Of a DNA stretch of 15,296 nucleotides, positions 8,051-15,296 are shown piece after piece. This DNA comes from Bin80 sp964503085 (GTDB lineage Bacteria; Bacteroidota; Rhodothermia; Rhodothermales; Bin80), in contig CAZCYQ010000070.1 of the NCBI GenBank assembly GCA_964503085.1, positions 1 through 15,296 of the forward strand, in the 5' to 3' direction. Both the position numbers and the translations under genes were made by a program. The notes beneath the pieces are model-generated. The model was not told where the DNA came from, did not search any database, and saw only the letters and a list, made by a program, of their open reading frames with translations. Positions within the stretch are counted from its first letter, which is position 1. Each line of letters opens with the position of its first letter.

Positions 8051-8281
8051 ATGAGCACGCAACAGGAAGATAACCGTGACACGTTTGCCGAGGCCAAGCG
8101 TGTTTTTGGACAGCTTGGACTGGATCAAAAGGTCGAGTTCATAGCCACGCAAACCCTGAACACAACCGTCGAAGCCATAAGCACCTTTGTTGATTACGTC
8201 TCGGAAGAGTGTTCTGAGATTTTCAGCACACCAGATTCATCCGCCGACGAAAAAGATTCTGCTGAGGCCGAGGCAACCTAG
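8051..8281 (+). CDS. Small acidic protein of unknown function
   Basis: A 76-residue protein I do not recognise. It has 17 Asp/Glu against 5 Lys/Arg, no signal peptide and no membrane segment, so it is probably cytoplasmic. Residues about 11-58 alternate hydrophobic and polar positions as expected for one or two amphipathic helices (FAEAKRVFGQLGL, then VEFIATQTLNTTVEAISTFV). The tail after residue 59 is disordered-looking and rich in Ser, Asp, Glu and Ala. One cysteine (Cys54). The ATG at 8051 is the only sensible start and has no strong ribosome-binding site. Support for a real gene: it fills the space between rsgA and lon, it has a divergent promoter region, and its TAG interlocks with the lon stop. 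It might be an adaptor or accessory protein, but nothing in the sequence shows it. Confidence 0.65.
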   Translation: MSTQQEDNRDTFAEAKRVFGQLGLDQKVEFIATQTLNTTVEAISTFVDYVSEECSEIFSTPDSSADEKDSAEAEAT

Positions 8282-10674
8282 GAGGGGGATGTCCCTTGGT
8301 GCGCACCATTACTCGGTGCAGGTGCTGTGAAGAATTCCCCGGGATGCCTTATTGCGGTTGTGTCTAGCGTCATGTCAAGTACCTGACTCATACGTCGGAC
8401 ATAGTGGACGTTCAGTCCCTCCAGCGTTTCGGGTTTGATCTCTCTTATGTCTTTCTCATTTTTGGACGGTAGGAGGACATGTTTAATCCCCGCTCGTCTA
8501 GCGGCGAGAACCTTCTCCTTGATGCCCCCAACGGGTAATACGAGGCCGCGGAGTGTGATTTCTCCGGTCATTGCCAGATCGTGTTGCACTTTACGCTGCG
8601 AATAGATTGATACGAGCGCAGAGAGTAACGCAACACCGGCACTGGGGCCGTCTTTTGAGACGGCACCAGCGGGAACATGTACATGTACATCGTAATGCTT
8701 GAAGGCATGATGTGGGATTTCCAGTTCATCAGCACGTGCCTTGATATAACTGAGAGCAGCTTTGGCGGACTCCTGCATAATGTCTCCCAGGCTACCGGTT
8801 AGAATAAGTTCACCGCTACCACGGGAGACGGAGGCCTCTACAAACAGGATATCGCCTCCTGTTGGTGTCCACGCAAGTCCGGTGGCGACACCGGGGACTT
8901 CTGTTCGTTCAGCTATTTCGCTAAAGAACTTACGGGCCCCCAGATACGTCTCGACATCATCTTTTGATACCGTCGACTCAGTGATTTCTTCGGCAGCTAT
9001 TCTTTTTGCAACACCACGTGCCACGCTCCCAATCGTGCGCTCAAGGTTGCGGACTCCAGATTCACGTGTATACCCGTCGATAATATGGTTTAATGCTGCT
9101 TCATCAAGTGTGAGTTGCGTCTCGTCAAGACCGTTACGTTCAATCTGGCGTGGGACTAGGTATCCTTGAGCGATAGCTAGTTTTTCCTCCTGGGTATAGC
9201 CAGATATCTCGATAGTTTCCGTGCGATCTCTAAGCGGCGCGGGAATTGTATGCAGCGAATTCGCAGTCGTGATAAACAGCACTTTGGACAGATCGTAATC
9301 CAGTTCCAGGTAGTGATCATTAAAGGCGTCGTTCTGCTCCGGATCAAGCACCTCAAGTAGAGCACTGGAGGGATCGCCTCTATGAATGTTTCCGATTTTA
9401 TCAATTTCATCCAGCATGAACACTGGATTGGCTGAGCCGGCCTTTTTAAGTCCCTGTAGAATACGGCCGGGCAATGCACCAATGTATGTGCGTCGGTGGC
9501 CGCGTATTTCCGCTTCATCGTGGACTCCCCCTAGGCTGACTCGGACGAATTTACGCCCCATCGCACGGGCAATGCTTCTACCTAGACTGGTTTTGCCAAC
9601 TCCCGGAGGGCCGTGGAAACACAGAATAGGAGCCTTCATATCTCCCTTTAGCTTGAGCACGGCCAAGTGCTCCAGTATGCGCTGCTTGACTTTTTCCAAT
9701 CCGTGATGATCTTCTTCGAGAACCTGCTCAGCGTGCGCGATATCCAGTTGATCTTCAGTGTATTCAGTCCAGGGCAGGTCGAGGATCCAGTCTACGTAGT
9801 TACGTGTAACTGCATAATCGGGCATGACGGGGTTCGAACGTTCAAGCTTTTTCATTTCCTTCTCGAACACACTTATGACATGTTCAGGAAGTTGTTTTTC
9901 CTTGGCCCGTTCGTGCAGCTCAGCATGCTCGTTATCGCTTGATCCCTCCCCCAACTCATCTTGGATGGCCTTCATTTTCTGCCTGAGAAGAAACTCCCGT
10001 TGCTGCTTATCTACATCATCACTCATACGCGCACGGATTTTCTTCGAAACTTTCAGAACCTCGATTTCTTTGTTCAGGTGTTTGATCAACAGTTCTGCAC
10101 GATCTTTTAATGACGTAGTCTCCAGAAGCGTCTGTTTCTCCTGAACGCTGATTTGCAGCTGCGAGGCGATAAGGTTGATTAGCAATGTGAGGGACTTGAT
10201 TTTTTGTATGGCGTCAGCCGCCTCATTTGGAAGGTTTGGTGAGAGGTCTACGATGTCAATGGCCAAATTTGTTATTGTATGCTTTAAGGCTTTTTTTTCG
10301 ACATCATCCGGCAGGTCTTCATATTCCTCAAGTGTTGCGATCTGTGCCTTGAAGTAGGGCCTTGATTGCGTGAATTCTTCAACTTTGAACTGGGTTTCCC
10401 CCTGAATAATTATGTTTTTTCCACCATCCGGCATCTTGGTCATCTTCAGAATTGTAGCCACAGTGCCAACATTGTATAGATCTTCGGCCTCTGGGTCGTC
10501 AATTTCCCGTTCTCGTTGAGAGATCACGCCAAAGAGGTTGTTCTGGTTGACAGTATTGCGTATCAGTTGCAACGAAGCATTGCGCCCTACCGTGATCGGC
10601 AGTATGGCTCCTGGGAAGAGGACCGTATTGCGGAGGACCAGAATGGGCAGTACCTGCGGATCAGGCGTGTTCAT
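8278..10674 (-). CDS. lon: ATP-dependent endopeptidase La (Lon)
   Basis: Cytoplasmic AAA+ serine protease that degrades misfolded and regulatory proteins; 798 residues. The N-terminal substrate-recognition (LAN) domain starts at LPILVLRNTVLFPG (about 9-22) and runs to about 205, followed by a coiled-coil helical region (REFLLRQKMKAIQDELGEG, 226-244). The AAA+ module has Walker A GPPGVGKT (355-362) and Walker B VFMLDEID (418-425). The protease domain has the catalytic Ser678 in KDGPSAG and Lys721 in GGIKEKVLAA, forming the Ser-Lys dyad. The C-terminal tail of about 25 residues is Pro/Ala/Ser-rich. The start is ATG at 10674. No CIRCE-like heat-shock operator is visible upstream. Its TAG (8278-8280) overlaps the convergent TAG at 8279-8281 within a CTAG tetramer. 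Confidence 0.98.
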   Translation of the reverse strand: MNTPDPQVLPILVLRNTVLFPGAILPITVGRNASLQLIRNTVNQNNLFGVISQREREIDDPEAEDLYNVGTVATILKMTKMPDGGKNIIIQGETQFKVEEFTQSRPYFKAQIATLEEYEDLPDDVEKKALKHTITNLAIDIVDLSPNLPNEAADAIQKIKSLTLLINLIASQLQISVQEKQTLLETTSLKDRAELLIKHLNKEIEVLKVSKKIRARMSDDVDKQQREFLLRQKMKAIQDELGEGSSDNEHAELHERAKEKQLPEHVISVFEKEMKKLERSNPVMPDYAVTRNYVDWILDLPWTEYTEDQLDIAHAEQVLEEDHHGLEKVKQRILEHLAVLKLKGDMKAPILCFHGPPGVGKTSLGRSIARAMGRKFVRVSLGGVHDEAEIRGHRRTYIGALPGRILQGLKKAGSANPVFMLDEIDKIGNIHRGDPSSALLEVLDPEQNDAFNDHYLELDYDLSKVLFITTANSLHTIPAPLRDRTETIEISGYTQEEKLAIAQGYLVPRQIERNGLDETQLTLDEAALNHIIDGYTRESGVRNLERTIGSVARGVAKRIAAEEITESTVSKDDVETYLGARKFFSEIAERTEVPGVATGLAWTPTGGDILFVEASVSRGSGELILTGSLGDIMQESAKAALSYIKARADELEIPHHAFKHYDVHVHVPAGAVSKDGPSAGVALLSALVSIYSQRKVQHDLAMTGEITLRGLVLPVGGIKEKVLAARRAGIKHVLLPSKNEKDIREIKPETLEGLNVHYVRRMSQVLDMTLDTTAIRHPGEFFTAPAPSNGAHQGTSPS

Positions 10675-10891
10675 TTTCAGTCTCAGAGATTGGTGAGAGA
10701 TGAGTTTTCAGTCAGATTGTCTGAGGATAGCATTCAAGGCCAGTACTTCATGATGGAATTTAAGAAGGCTTAGTAGAGGAATTGTCAAAAACTGCGCCAA
10801 TCAGAATATTGGATGACAAAATGTCGTTTTAGCCATGATTGGTAACCATTTGTTTTAGTTTCACGTTCAATAACGAGCAGACGAAGTTAAA
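10675..10891. promoter_or_regulatory. Divergent lon / PLP-enzyme intergenic region with short inverted repeats
   Basis: This 217-nt region must carry both promoters. Several short symmetric elements lie on the PLP-enzyme side: CCAAT (10797-10801) and ATTGG (10808-10812) as an inverted pair with 6-nt spacer, GACA-aaa-TGTC (10815-10825), and TGGT-a-ACCA (10840-10848), itself part of a second ATTGG (10838-10842). The two ATTGG copies start 30 nt apart. I cannot assign -35/-10 boxes with confidence. Confidence 0.3.
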
Positions 10892-11878
10892 ATGTGGCAC
10901 AAAGACATCTTGGACACGATCGGCAACACCCCAGTTGTACAACTGAATCACATGGCTGAGGGTCTGCCATGCAGGGTTCTGGTTAAGCTGGAGTGCTTTA
11001 ATCCGGGAGGATCGGTTAAGGATCGGATTGGTGTCTCAATGGTTTTGGCAGCGGAGAAGTCCGGTCAATTGAAGCCGGACGGCACATTGATTGAAGCTAC
11101 AAGCGGGAATACCGGTGTGGGCATTGCACAGGCTGCAAGAGCGAGAGGCTATCGGTGTATTTTCGCACTAACGGAGAAGGTCAGCCAGGAGAAACGGGAT
11201 CTTCTCAGGGCCTTCGGGGCGGAATTGGTGATTTGTCCAACGGACGTCACTCACGATGATCCGCGTTCTTATTACAGCGTAGCCGAGAAGATTGCCACAG
11301 AAATCCAGGGTAGCATTTATCTCAACCAGTATTTCAATGAGGCCAACGTGAAAGCACATTACCAGACCACTGGTCCAGAAATCTGGCAGCAGACCCAAGG
11401 GCGGATTACGCATTTCTTTGCAACAGCAAGCACGGGCGGTACAATCTCAGGGAGTGCGAGATACCTGAAGGAGCAAAATGCCAAGATCAGTGTAATTGGT
11501 GTTGATCCCTACGGGTCTACGTACTATAAGTATTTTCATGAAGGTATTGTTGATCCTGATGAGGTTTACAGCCATCAGATTGAAGGTGCGGGCAAAGAGT
11601 ATTTAGCCGGAAACATGCACATGGACCTAATTGATGATTATATTCGCGTGAGTGACAGAGACGCCATGCATATGGCACGGCGGTTGGTTAAAGAAGAGGC
11701 TATATTGGTAGGATCATCCAGTGGCCTTGCATTAGCTGGCGCACTTGAATGGCTCGAAAAACACGGTCAAGAACTTGCTCCTGATGCGCTGGCGGTGGTT
11801 CTGCTACCCGATTCGGGGACAAAGTACATGAGCAAGACTTACAATGACTGTTGGATGCAAGCTAACAACCTAAACTGA
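10892..11878 (+). CDS. Cystathionine beta-synthase-like / cysteine synthase PLP enzyme
   Basis: Fold-type II PLP enzyme of sulfur amino-acid metabolism, 328 residues. The Schiff-base lysine is Lys43 in NPGGSVKDRI. The substrate-carboxylate loop is TSGNTG (70-75, Asn73 contacting PLP). The phosphate-binding loop is STGGT (180-184), and PDSG (306-309) lies near the ring nitrogen. Several stretches match the catalytic core of cystathionine beta-synthase better than O-acetylserine sulfhydrylase: TEKVSQEKRDLLRAFGAE, CPTDVTHDDP, VIGVDPYGS, and a terminal Tyr-Met-Ser-Lys then Asp-Cys-Trp-Met. There is no N-terminal haem region and no C-terminal CBS (Bateman) pair, so only the catalytic core is present. 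Substrate choice (homocysteine plus serine, or O-acetylserine plus sulfide) cannot be settled from sequence alone. The DUF3467 gene follows after 21 nt and is probably co-transcribed. Confidence 0.88.
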   Translation: MWHKDILDTIGNTPVVQLNHMAEGLPCRVLVKLECFNPGGSVKDRIGVSMVLAAEKSGQLKPDGTLIEATSGNTGVGIAQAARARGYRCIFALTEKVSQEKRDLLRAFGAELVICPTDVTHDDPRSYYSVAEKIATEIQGSIYLNQYFNEANVKAHYQTTGPEIWQQTQGRITHFFATASTGGTISGSARYLKEQNAKISVIGVDPYGSTYYKYFHEGIVDPDEVYSHQIEGAGKEYLAGNMHMDLIDDYIRVSDRDAMHMARRLVKEEAILVGSSSGLALAGALEWLEKHGQELAPDALAVVLLPDSGTKYMSKTYNDCWMQANNLN

Positions 11879-11899
11879 CTCACAGAAAATCAAGCTACA

Positions 11900-12253
11900 A
11901 TGGCAGAGGACGCTAACGATATTGATGATTATGCCCAGGAGCCTGATCATGACAGCACGGATCTAAAGATTGAGTTGAGCGAAACCGTTGCAGACGGTCA
12001 GTATGCCAATCTGGTTATGGTGGGACATTCATCGGAGGAGTTTGTGCTGGATTTCATTCTTGTGATGCCGGGGATTCCTAGAGCGAAGGTCAAGAATCGG
12101 ATAATTCTCACACCGCGGCACGCTAAACGGATGTTGCACGCCCTGGGGCAGAATATTGAGAAATTTGAGCACGCAAACGGGGAGATCCCGGGCAGTCCGG
12201 TATCAGAGCCTATGTCCGTTCAGTTTGGCGGTGGTCAGGTGGGGGAAGCATAA
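11900..12253 (+). CDS. DUF3467 domain protein
   Basis: A 117-residue conserved protein of unknown function. The core (about residues 22-92) shows the features I associate with DUF3467: IELSETVADGQYANLVMV, then SSEEFVLDFILVMPG, a basic KVKNRIILTP and HAKRMLHAL. The N-terminal 20 residues are acidic and the C-terminal 25 are Gly/Pro/Ser-rich, both probably disordered. No signal peptide or membrane segment. It lies 21 nt after the PLP-enzyme gene, and its TAA directly abuts the stop of the convergent LptF/LptG gene with no spacer. The role of the family is not established, so none is proposed. Confidence 0.85.
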   Translation: MAEDANDIDDYAQEPDHDSTDLKIELSETVADGQYANLVMVGHSSEEFVLDFILVMPGIPRAKVKNRIILTPRHAKRMLHALGQNIEKFEHANGEIPGSPVSEPMSVQFGGGQVGEA

Positions 12254-13336
12254 CTACTTTCGTGCAGTGGTTAATGCCGCGATTGCAGCACCCATGAACA
12301 GGACATGTGGAAGTAGCGTAGCCAGGAGCGGGTTCAATTCCTCCGTGTAGCCAAACGGTTCAATGAGTTTTTGTGCGGCGAGGTAGACAAAGGCGACCAA
12401 TAGTGCGATTCCAATTTGAACTGCCTGCCCTCCACGTCTACGCCTGCAAGCTAATGGGAGCGCGATGAGCATGACAATCAGGTTAGCCACGGGATAGGCG
12501 TATTTGGAGTAGTATCCAATCATGGCACGACCTGTGTCACCCACCCCACTTCGCCGCAAGGCATCCACGTAATCTGCTGCGACTGGAATCGTCATTGACT
12601 CAATGTCTCTTTGTCTACGGGCAAGGTCCCTGGGAAATACAAGAAGAACGGTATCTAGAGGTGCCACGATTTGACGGCTCTCATATCCATCATTGAATTT
12701 TCGTATTACAGCATATGAAAAATGCCATAGTGAGTCCTGCCAAACCATTTGCCGTCCATCCACGCGCTCACTAAGCGTACCGTCCGTGTTGAATCGTTGT
12801 AGCTGAACCCTGTGGGCTGTGTTGGTTCGACGATCAAAGTATCCCACAGTAACTACACTGGTGGGGTCGTTGCGTCGATGAATTTCGCTGACGTAGAGCT
12901 GTTGTGTCCTGGTATTTATGTAGAGTTCATCGTAGGAAAGGACGGTCTGATTAGTATTTGGTACAATCCATCCTCCTACAAAGAACAGGAGCACACTCAC
13001 AAATACCCCAATCAGGCAATAGGGGACCGCGAGGCGTTGCAGCGCAACGCCGCTGGTTTGCAGCGCAACGATCTGAAATGACTGTGCTAGTCGACTCGTG
13101 GTGAAGATTGCAGCAAGAAAAAGCGCAAGGGGCGAAACTTGCCGGATAATATCGGGGATAAAACTGGGGTAGTACACGAAATAAATATTTCGCATTGGAG
13201 CATTACGATCCAAGAAATCGTCGATGTACTCCAAGTAGTGAAGTAACACGAAGAAGATGACCAAGACCAGTACCAGAAACACGTATGTCCCCAATATCCG
13301 CCCCGTGATATGTCGATCCATAGTAGTCAAGATCAT
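12254..13336 (-). CDS. LptF/LptG (YjgP/YjgQ) family permease
   Basis: Inner-membrane permease subunit of the LptB2FG transporter that extracts lipopolysaccharide and passes it to the trans-envelope bridge; 360 residues. Predicted membrane helices lie near 15-35, 64-82, 103-124, 277-296, 304-322 and 337-357. A roughly 150-residue periplasmic beta-jellyroll-like domain (about 125-270) sits between helices 3 and 4, the layout typical of the family. The N-terminal MDRHITGRILGTYVF resembles the usual LDRYI start. ATG at 13336 is chosen because GAGGTG lies 8 nt upstream, one of the few clear ribosome-binding sites here; Met6 (13321) is an alternative. F and G cannot be told apart from this sequence, and the partner subunit and lptB are not in the window. 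Confidence 0.92.
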   Translation of the reverse strand: MILTTMDRHITGRILGTYVFLVLVLVIFFVLLHYLEYIDDFLDRNAPMRNIYFVYYPSFIPDIIRQVSPLALFLAAIFTTSRLAQSFQIVALQTSGVALQRLAVPYCLIGVFVSVLLFFVGGWIVPNTNQTVLSYDELYINTRTQQLYVSEIHRRNDPTSVVTVGYFDRRTNTAHRVQLQRFNTDGTLSERVDGRQMVWQDSLWHFSYAVIRKFNDGYESRQIVAPLDTVLLVFPRDLARRQRDIESMTIPVAADYVDALRRSGVGDTGRAMIGYYSKYAYPVANLIVMLIALPLACRRRRGGQAVQIGIALLVAFVYLAAQKLIEPFGYTEELNPLLATLLPHVLFMGAAIAALTTARK

Positions 13337-13413
13337 GCCGCGTTCACCTCACCGGAATTGAACAATTGGAGAATAAACGTGTACCTGTCCCCGTCATAAT
13401 CGTTCTGAGTTAT
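13337..13413. promoter_or_regulatory. Divergent region between the Lpt permease and sucC
   Basis: This 77-nt region should hold both promoters. It contains the permease ribosome-binding site (minus-strand GAGGTG) and a small inverted repeat AATTG-aa-CAATT at 13356-13367. No convincing -35/-10 pair is seen. An in-frame TTG at 13366 would extend sucC by 16 residues, but that extension does not match the family. Confidence 0.35.
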
Positions 13414-14586
13414 ATGAAAGTTCACGAGTATCAGGCCAAGGATATATTGGAAGAATATGGTGTAGCTATGCAGCCTGGCGAAGTTGCCTCAACGGTTGCC
13501 GAGGCGGTAGAGGTCGCTCGGGCTATGGTGCCGGTCTATGGGGAGCTGTTTGTAGTTAAAGCTCAGATTCACGCGGGTGGGCGTGGTAAAGGAGGTGGGG
13601 TAAAGCTAGCGCGTGGCTTGGATGAGGTAGTAGAGGTAGCCGGGAATATACTTGGCATGAATTTGATTACGCATCAGACTGGTCCTGAAGGGCAGCTGGT
13701 GCGTAAAGTTTTGGTTGCCCCTGCCGTTGATATTGCAAAGGAGTACTACATAGGAGTAACCCTTGACCGGGCCCGCGGCCAACATGTAGTGATGGCCTCA
13801 ACAGAGGGTGGTGTGGAAATAGAAAAAGTAGCTGCTGAAACGCCGGACAAGATTCTCAAAGTATGGGCGGACCAGGGACTTGGTCTGCAAGGATTTCAAG
13901 CCCGGCAATTAGCCTACGGGCTCGGCTTTGAGGGCAAAACTGCAAGGCAGGCCGCTAATTTTATAAATTCGCTCTTTGCTGCATATATAGGAGTCGACGC
14001 GTCTCTGGCTGAGATTAACCCACTCGTACTTACCAAGGATGGTCGTGTGGTTGCTATTGATGCAAAGCTCAATTTGGATGACAATGCTTTGTATCGACAC
14101 AAGGACCTGGCCGCACTCCGGGATTTACACGAAGAGGATCCCTTGGAGGTAGAGGCACACGCCTCTAATCTGAACTATGTAAAGCTGGACGGAAATGTTG
14201 GGTGTATGGTAAATGGGGCGGGGTTGGCTATGGCGACCATGGATATCATCAAACTTGCTGGGGGCAATCCGGCTAACTTCCTGGATGTCGGCGGCACTGC
14301 GAGTGCAGAGACCGTTGAAGCCGGATTCCGCATCATTCTGAAGGATTCAAATGTGCGGGCAGTGCTAGTGAATATATTTGGTGGTATTGTTCGCTGCGAC
14401 CGGGTTGCCCGGGGTGTTGTAGAGGCTGCACGCAATGTTGGAATTAGTGTTCCTCTGATTGTGCGTCTACAGGGGACGAATGCTGCGGAGGGACAAAGAG
14501 TATTGAACGAAAGCGGGATTGAACTTGAATCTGCTGTATTGTTTGAGCAGGCAGCCGACAAGGTGCGGTTGGCGTTGGCAGCATAG
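13414..14586 (+). CDS. sucC: Succinate-CoA ligase (ADP-forming) subunit beta
   Basis: Beta subunit of succinyl-CoA synthetase of the TCA cycle, which couples succinyl-CoA cleavage to nucleotide triphosphate synthesis with SucD; 390 residues, close to the 388 of E. coli. The ATP-grasp domain opens with MKVHEYQAKDILEEYG and has KAQIHAGGRGKGGG (49-62) and AEINPLV (199-205, magnesium site). The C-terminal ligase domain has NGAGLAMATMD (267-277), GGNPANFLDVGG (283-294), VNIFGGIVRCD (319-329) and QGTN (353-356), which face the alpha subunit and the phosphohistidine. The start is the ATG at 13414, because the family begins at this M-x-HEYQAK; there is no Shine-Dalgarno. sucD is not adjacent; a GNAT gene follows after 13 nt. 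Confidence 0.97.
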   Translation: MKVHEYQAKDILEEYGVAMQPGEVASTVAEAVEVARAMVPVYGELFVVKAQIHAGGRGKGGGVKLARGLDEVVEVAGNILGMNLITHQTGPEGQLVRKVLVAPAVDIAKEYYIGVTLDRARGQHVVMASTEGGVEIEKVAAETPDKILKVWADQGLGLQGFQARQLAYGLGFEGKTARQAANFINSLFAAYIGVDASLAEINPLVLTKDGRVVAIDAKLNLDDNALYRHKDLAALRDLHEEDPLEVEAHASNLNYVKLDGNVGCMVNGAGLAMATMDIIKLAGGNPANFLDVGGTASAETVEAGFRIILKDSNVRAVLVNIFGGIVRCDRVARGVVEAARNVGISVPLIVRLQGTNAAEGQRVLNESGIELESAVLFEQAADKVRLALAA

Positions 14587-14599
14587 ACAAGATGGTCAA

Positions 14600-15010
14600 A
14601 TGAAGGAATCACAGACTATGGACACGGTTGAGATAAGAGAAGGTCTGGACAACCTCACGCCGCAACTGATCCGTATTCTTTATCGTCGGGCCCCGCTGCA
14701 TCGTCCGGTTTCGAACCCGGAGCGTTTATGGACAATGTTTGAGCGTGCATCTCTGGTACTCACAGCATGGAAAGGGACCCGTCTACTGGGTATAGCACGG
14801 GTGCTGACAGATGGGGTGATGTACAGTTATCTTTGCGATTTGGCCGTGGAGCCTGATGTCCAGGGCTTGGGAATAGGCAAGCGCCTGATGAAAAGCGTGC
14901 AGGATCACTGCGAGGGCACGGAGCTCGTGCTCAGGAGTACGTTGGGCCGTTTTCACAGGCATGCGGGGTTAAAAGCAGTTGACGACGTATGGGCCGTTGA
15001 GACCGGTTGA
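14600..15010 (+). CDS. GNAT family N-acetyltransferase
   Basis: Acetyl-CoA-dependent N-acyltransferase, 136 residues. The acetyl-CoA pyrophosphate loop (motif A) is LAVEPDVQGLGIGKRLM (81-97) with Q88-G-L-G-I-G93. The preceding strand holds GIARVLTDGVMYSYLCDLAV. Motif B is represented by FHRHAGLKAVDDVWAV (118-133). The protein is short, like single-domain GNATs that begin with an EIREG strand. The start is uncertain: ATG at 14600, or ATG at 14618 (130 residues), which has AAGGA ten nucleotides upstream. It follows sucC after 13 nt and is probably co-transcribed. The acceptor substrate is unknown; nothing shows it acts on SucC. Confidence 0.9.
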   Translation: MKESQTMDTVEIREGLDNLTPQLIRILYRRAPLHRPVSNPERLWTMFERASLVLTAWKGTRLLGIARVLTDGVMYSYLCDLAVEPDVQGLGIGKRLMKSVQDHCEGTELVLRSTLGRFHRHAGLKAVDDVWAVETG

Positions 15011-15066
15011 TTGAAATAGCCTGCACCCAGACGGTTTCCAAAAACGAGTTCCCCAATAGGTTGAGA

Positions 15067-15296
15067 TTACGTTCCCGACTTGGTCAGGAAGGCTTCAATG
15101 AAGCCTGGACCTTTCAGCCCGGGAAACCGGCCCATCCTTTGAGATCGTCTGATTTCTGAGACACTAACGTCCCGGATCTTCGATTGGCCAGCGACTGACA
15201 CGCTCGATGCACGCTTCCAACCCTGCTGATAAGGAGAGGTCCTAGCCTGAATTTCCAACCACGTTTTTTGCGTCGAGTTGAGTATCCAGGCCTGTG
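15067..15296 (-). CDS. Possible 3' end of a gene cut by the window edge (hypothetical)
   Basis: On the minus strand a frame stays open from the right edge to a TAA at 15067-15069, about 75 codons. It contains IRDVSVSEIRRSQRMGRF and ends FIEAFLTKSGT. I recognise no family. A gene convergent to the GNAT gene would fit the close packing here. An open frame of this length could also arise by chance, so this is low confidence. Confidence 0.3.
   Translation of the reverse strand, partial: QAWILNSTQKTWLEIQARTSPYQQGWKRASSVSVAGQSKIRDVSVSEIRRSQRMGRFPGLKGPGFIEAFLTKSGT

Noticed and set aside
8674..8690. Tandem ACATGT/GTACAT repeats
   Set aside because: They encode the HVHVPAG segment of the Lon protease domain; repetition follows from the His-Val codons.
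9830..9843. GGTTCGAAC-like sequence resembling a tRNA T-loop (also near 14708 as GGTTTCGAACCC)
   Set aside because: Both lie inside lon and the GNAT gene, with no acceptor or anticodon stems around them.
13366..13413. Sixteen-residue N-terminal extension of SucC from a TTG codon
   Set aside because: The family starts at the M-x-HEYQAK motif at 13414, and the extension has no similarity to SucC proteins.
14519..14599. Upstream extension of the GNAT frame into sucC
   Set aside because: It overlaps the end of sucC and adds residues outside the GNAT fold; the ATG codons at 14600 and 14618 fit better.

Overview
The window is about 15.3 kb of compact, chromosome-like sequence of moderate GC. It looks like a member of the Bacteroidota, probably from the Rhodothermia/Balneolia side. 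The clearest marker is a C-terminal type IX secretion (T9SS type A) sorting domain on a secreted beta-propeller protein. Also consistent are a topoisomerase I with C-terminal repeats instead of zinc fingers, a DUF3467 protein, and mostly missing Shine-Dalgarno motifs. The taxon below phylum is inference. I see no transposase, integrase, phage gene, CRISPR array, rRNA or tRNA. Every main reading frame is intact.

Layout from left to right. A lipoprotein sulfatase lies on the minus strand (135-1628). A 498-nt gap with no supportable gene follows. Then topA and alr lie on the plus strand, joined by a TGATG stop/start overlap (2133-5677). Convergent to them is a minus-strand pair, rsgA followed by the T9SS-exported seven-repeat FG-GAP protein, also joined by TGATG (7974 down to 5687). 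A divergent 76-nt intergenic region with a 10-bp palindrome separates rsgA from a small acidic unknown protein (8051-8281). The stop codon of that small gene interlocks with the stop of lon on the minus strand (8278-10674). A 217-nt divergent region with several short inverted repeats separates lon from a plus-strand pair, a cystathionine beta-synthase-like PLP enzyme and a DUF3467 protein (10892-12253). These converge with zero gap on an LptF/LptG permease (12254-13336). Divergent from the permease are sucC (13414-14586) and a GNAT acetyltransferase (14600-15010). The last 280 nt may hold the 3' end of a further minus-strand gene.

Most of the content is housekeeping: DNA supercoiling, D-alanine supply for peptidoglycan, 30S ribosome maturation, protein quality control, sulfur amino-acid metabolism, LPS export and the TCA cycle. 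The accessory-looking parts are the sulfatase, the exported propeller and the small acidic protein. I did not find a convincing undescribed multi-gene system. The points worth a second look are the exported propeller coupled to rsgA, the unknown 76-residue protein and its palindromic divergent promoter region, unusual active-site-motif residues in Alr, and repeated small palindromes in the intergenic regions.
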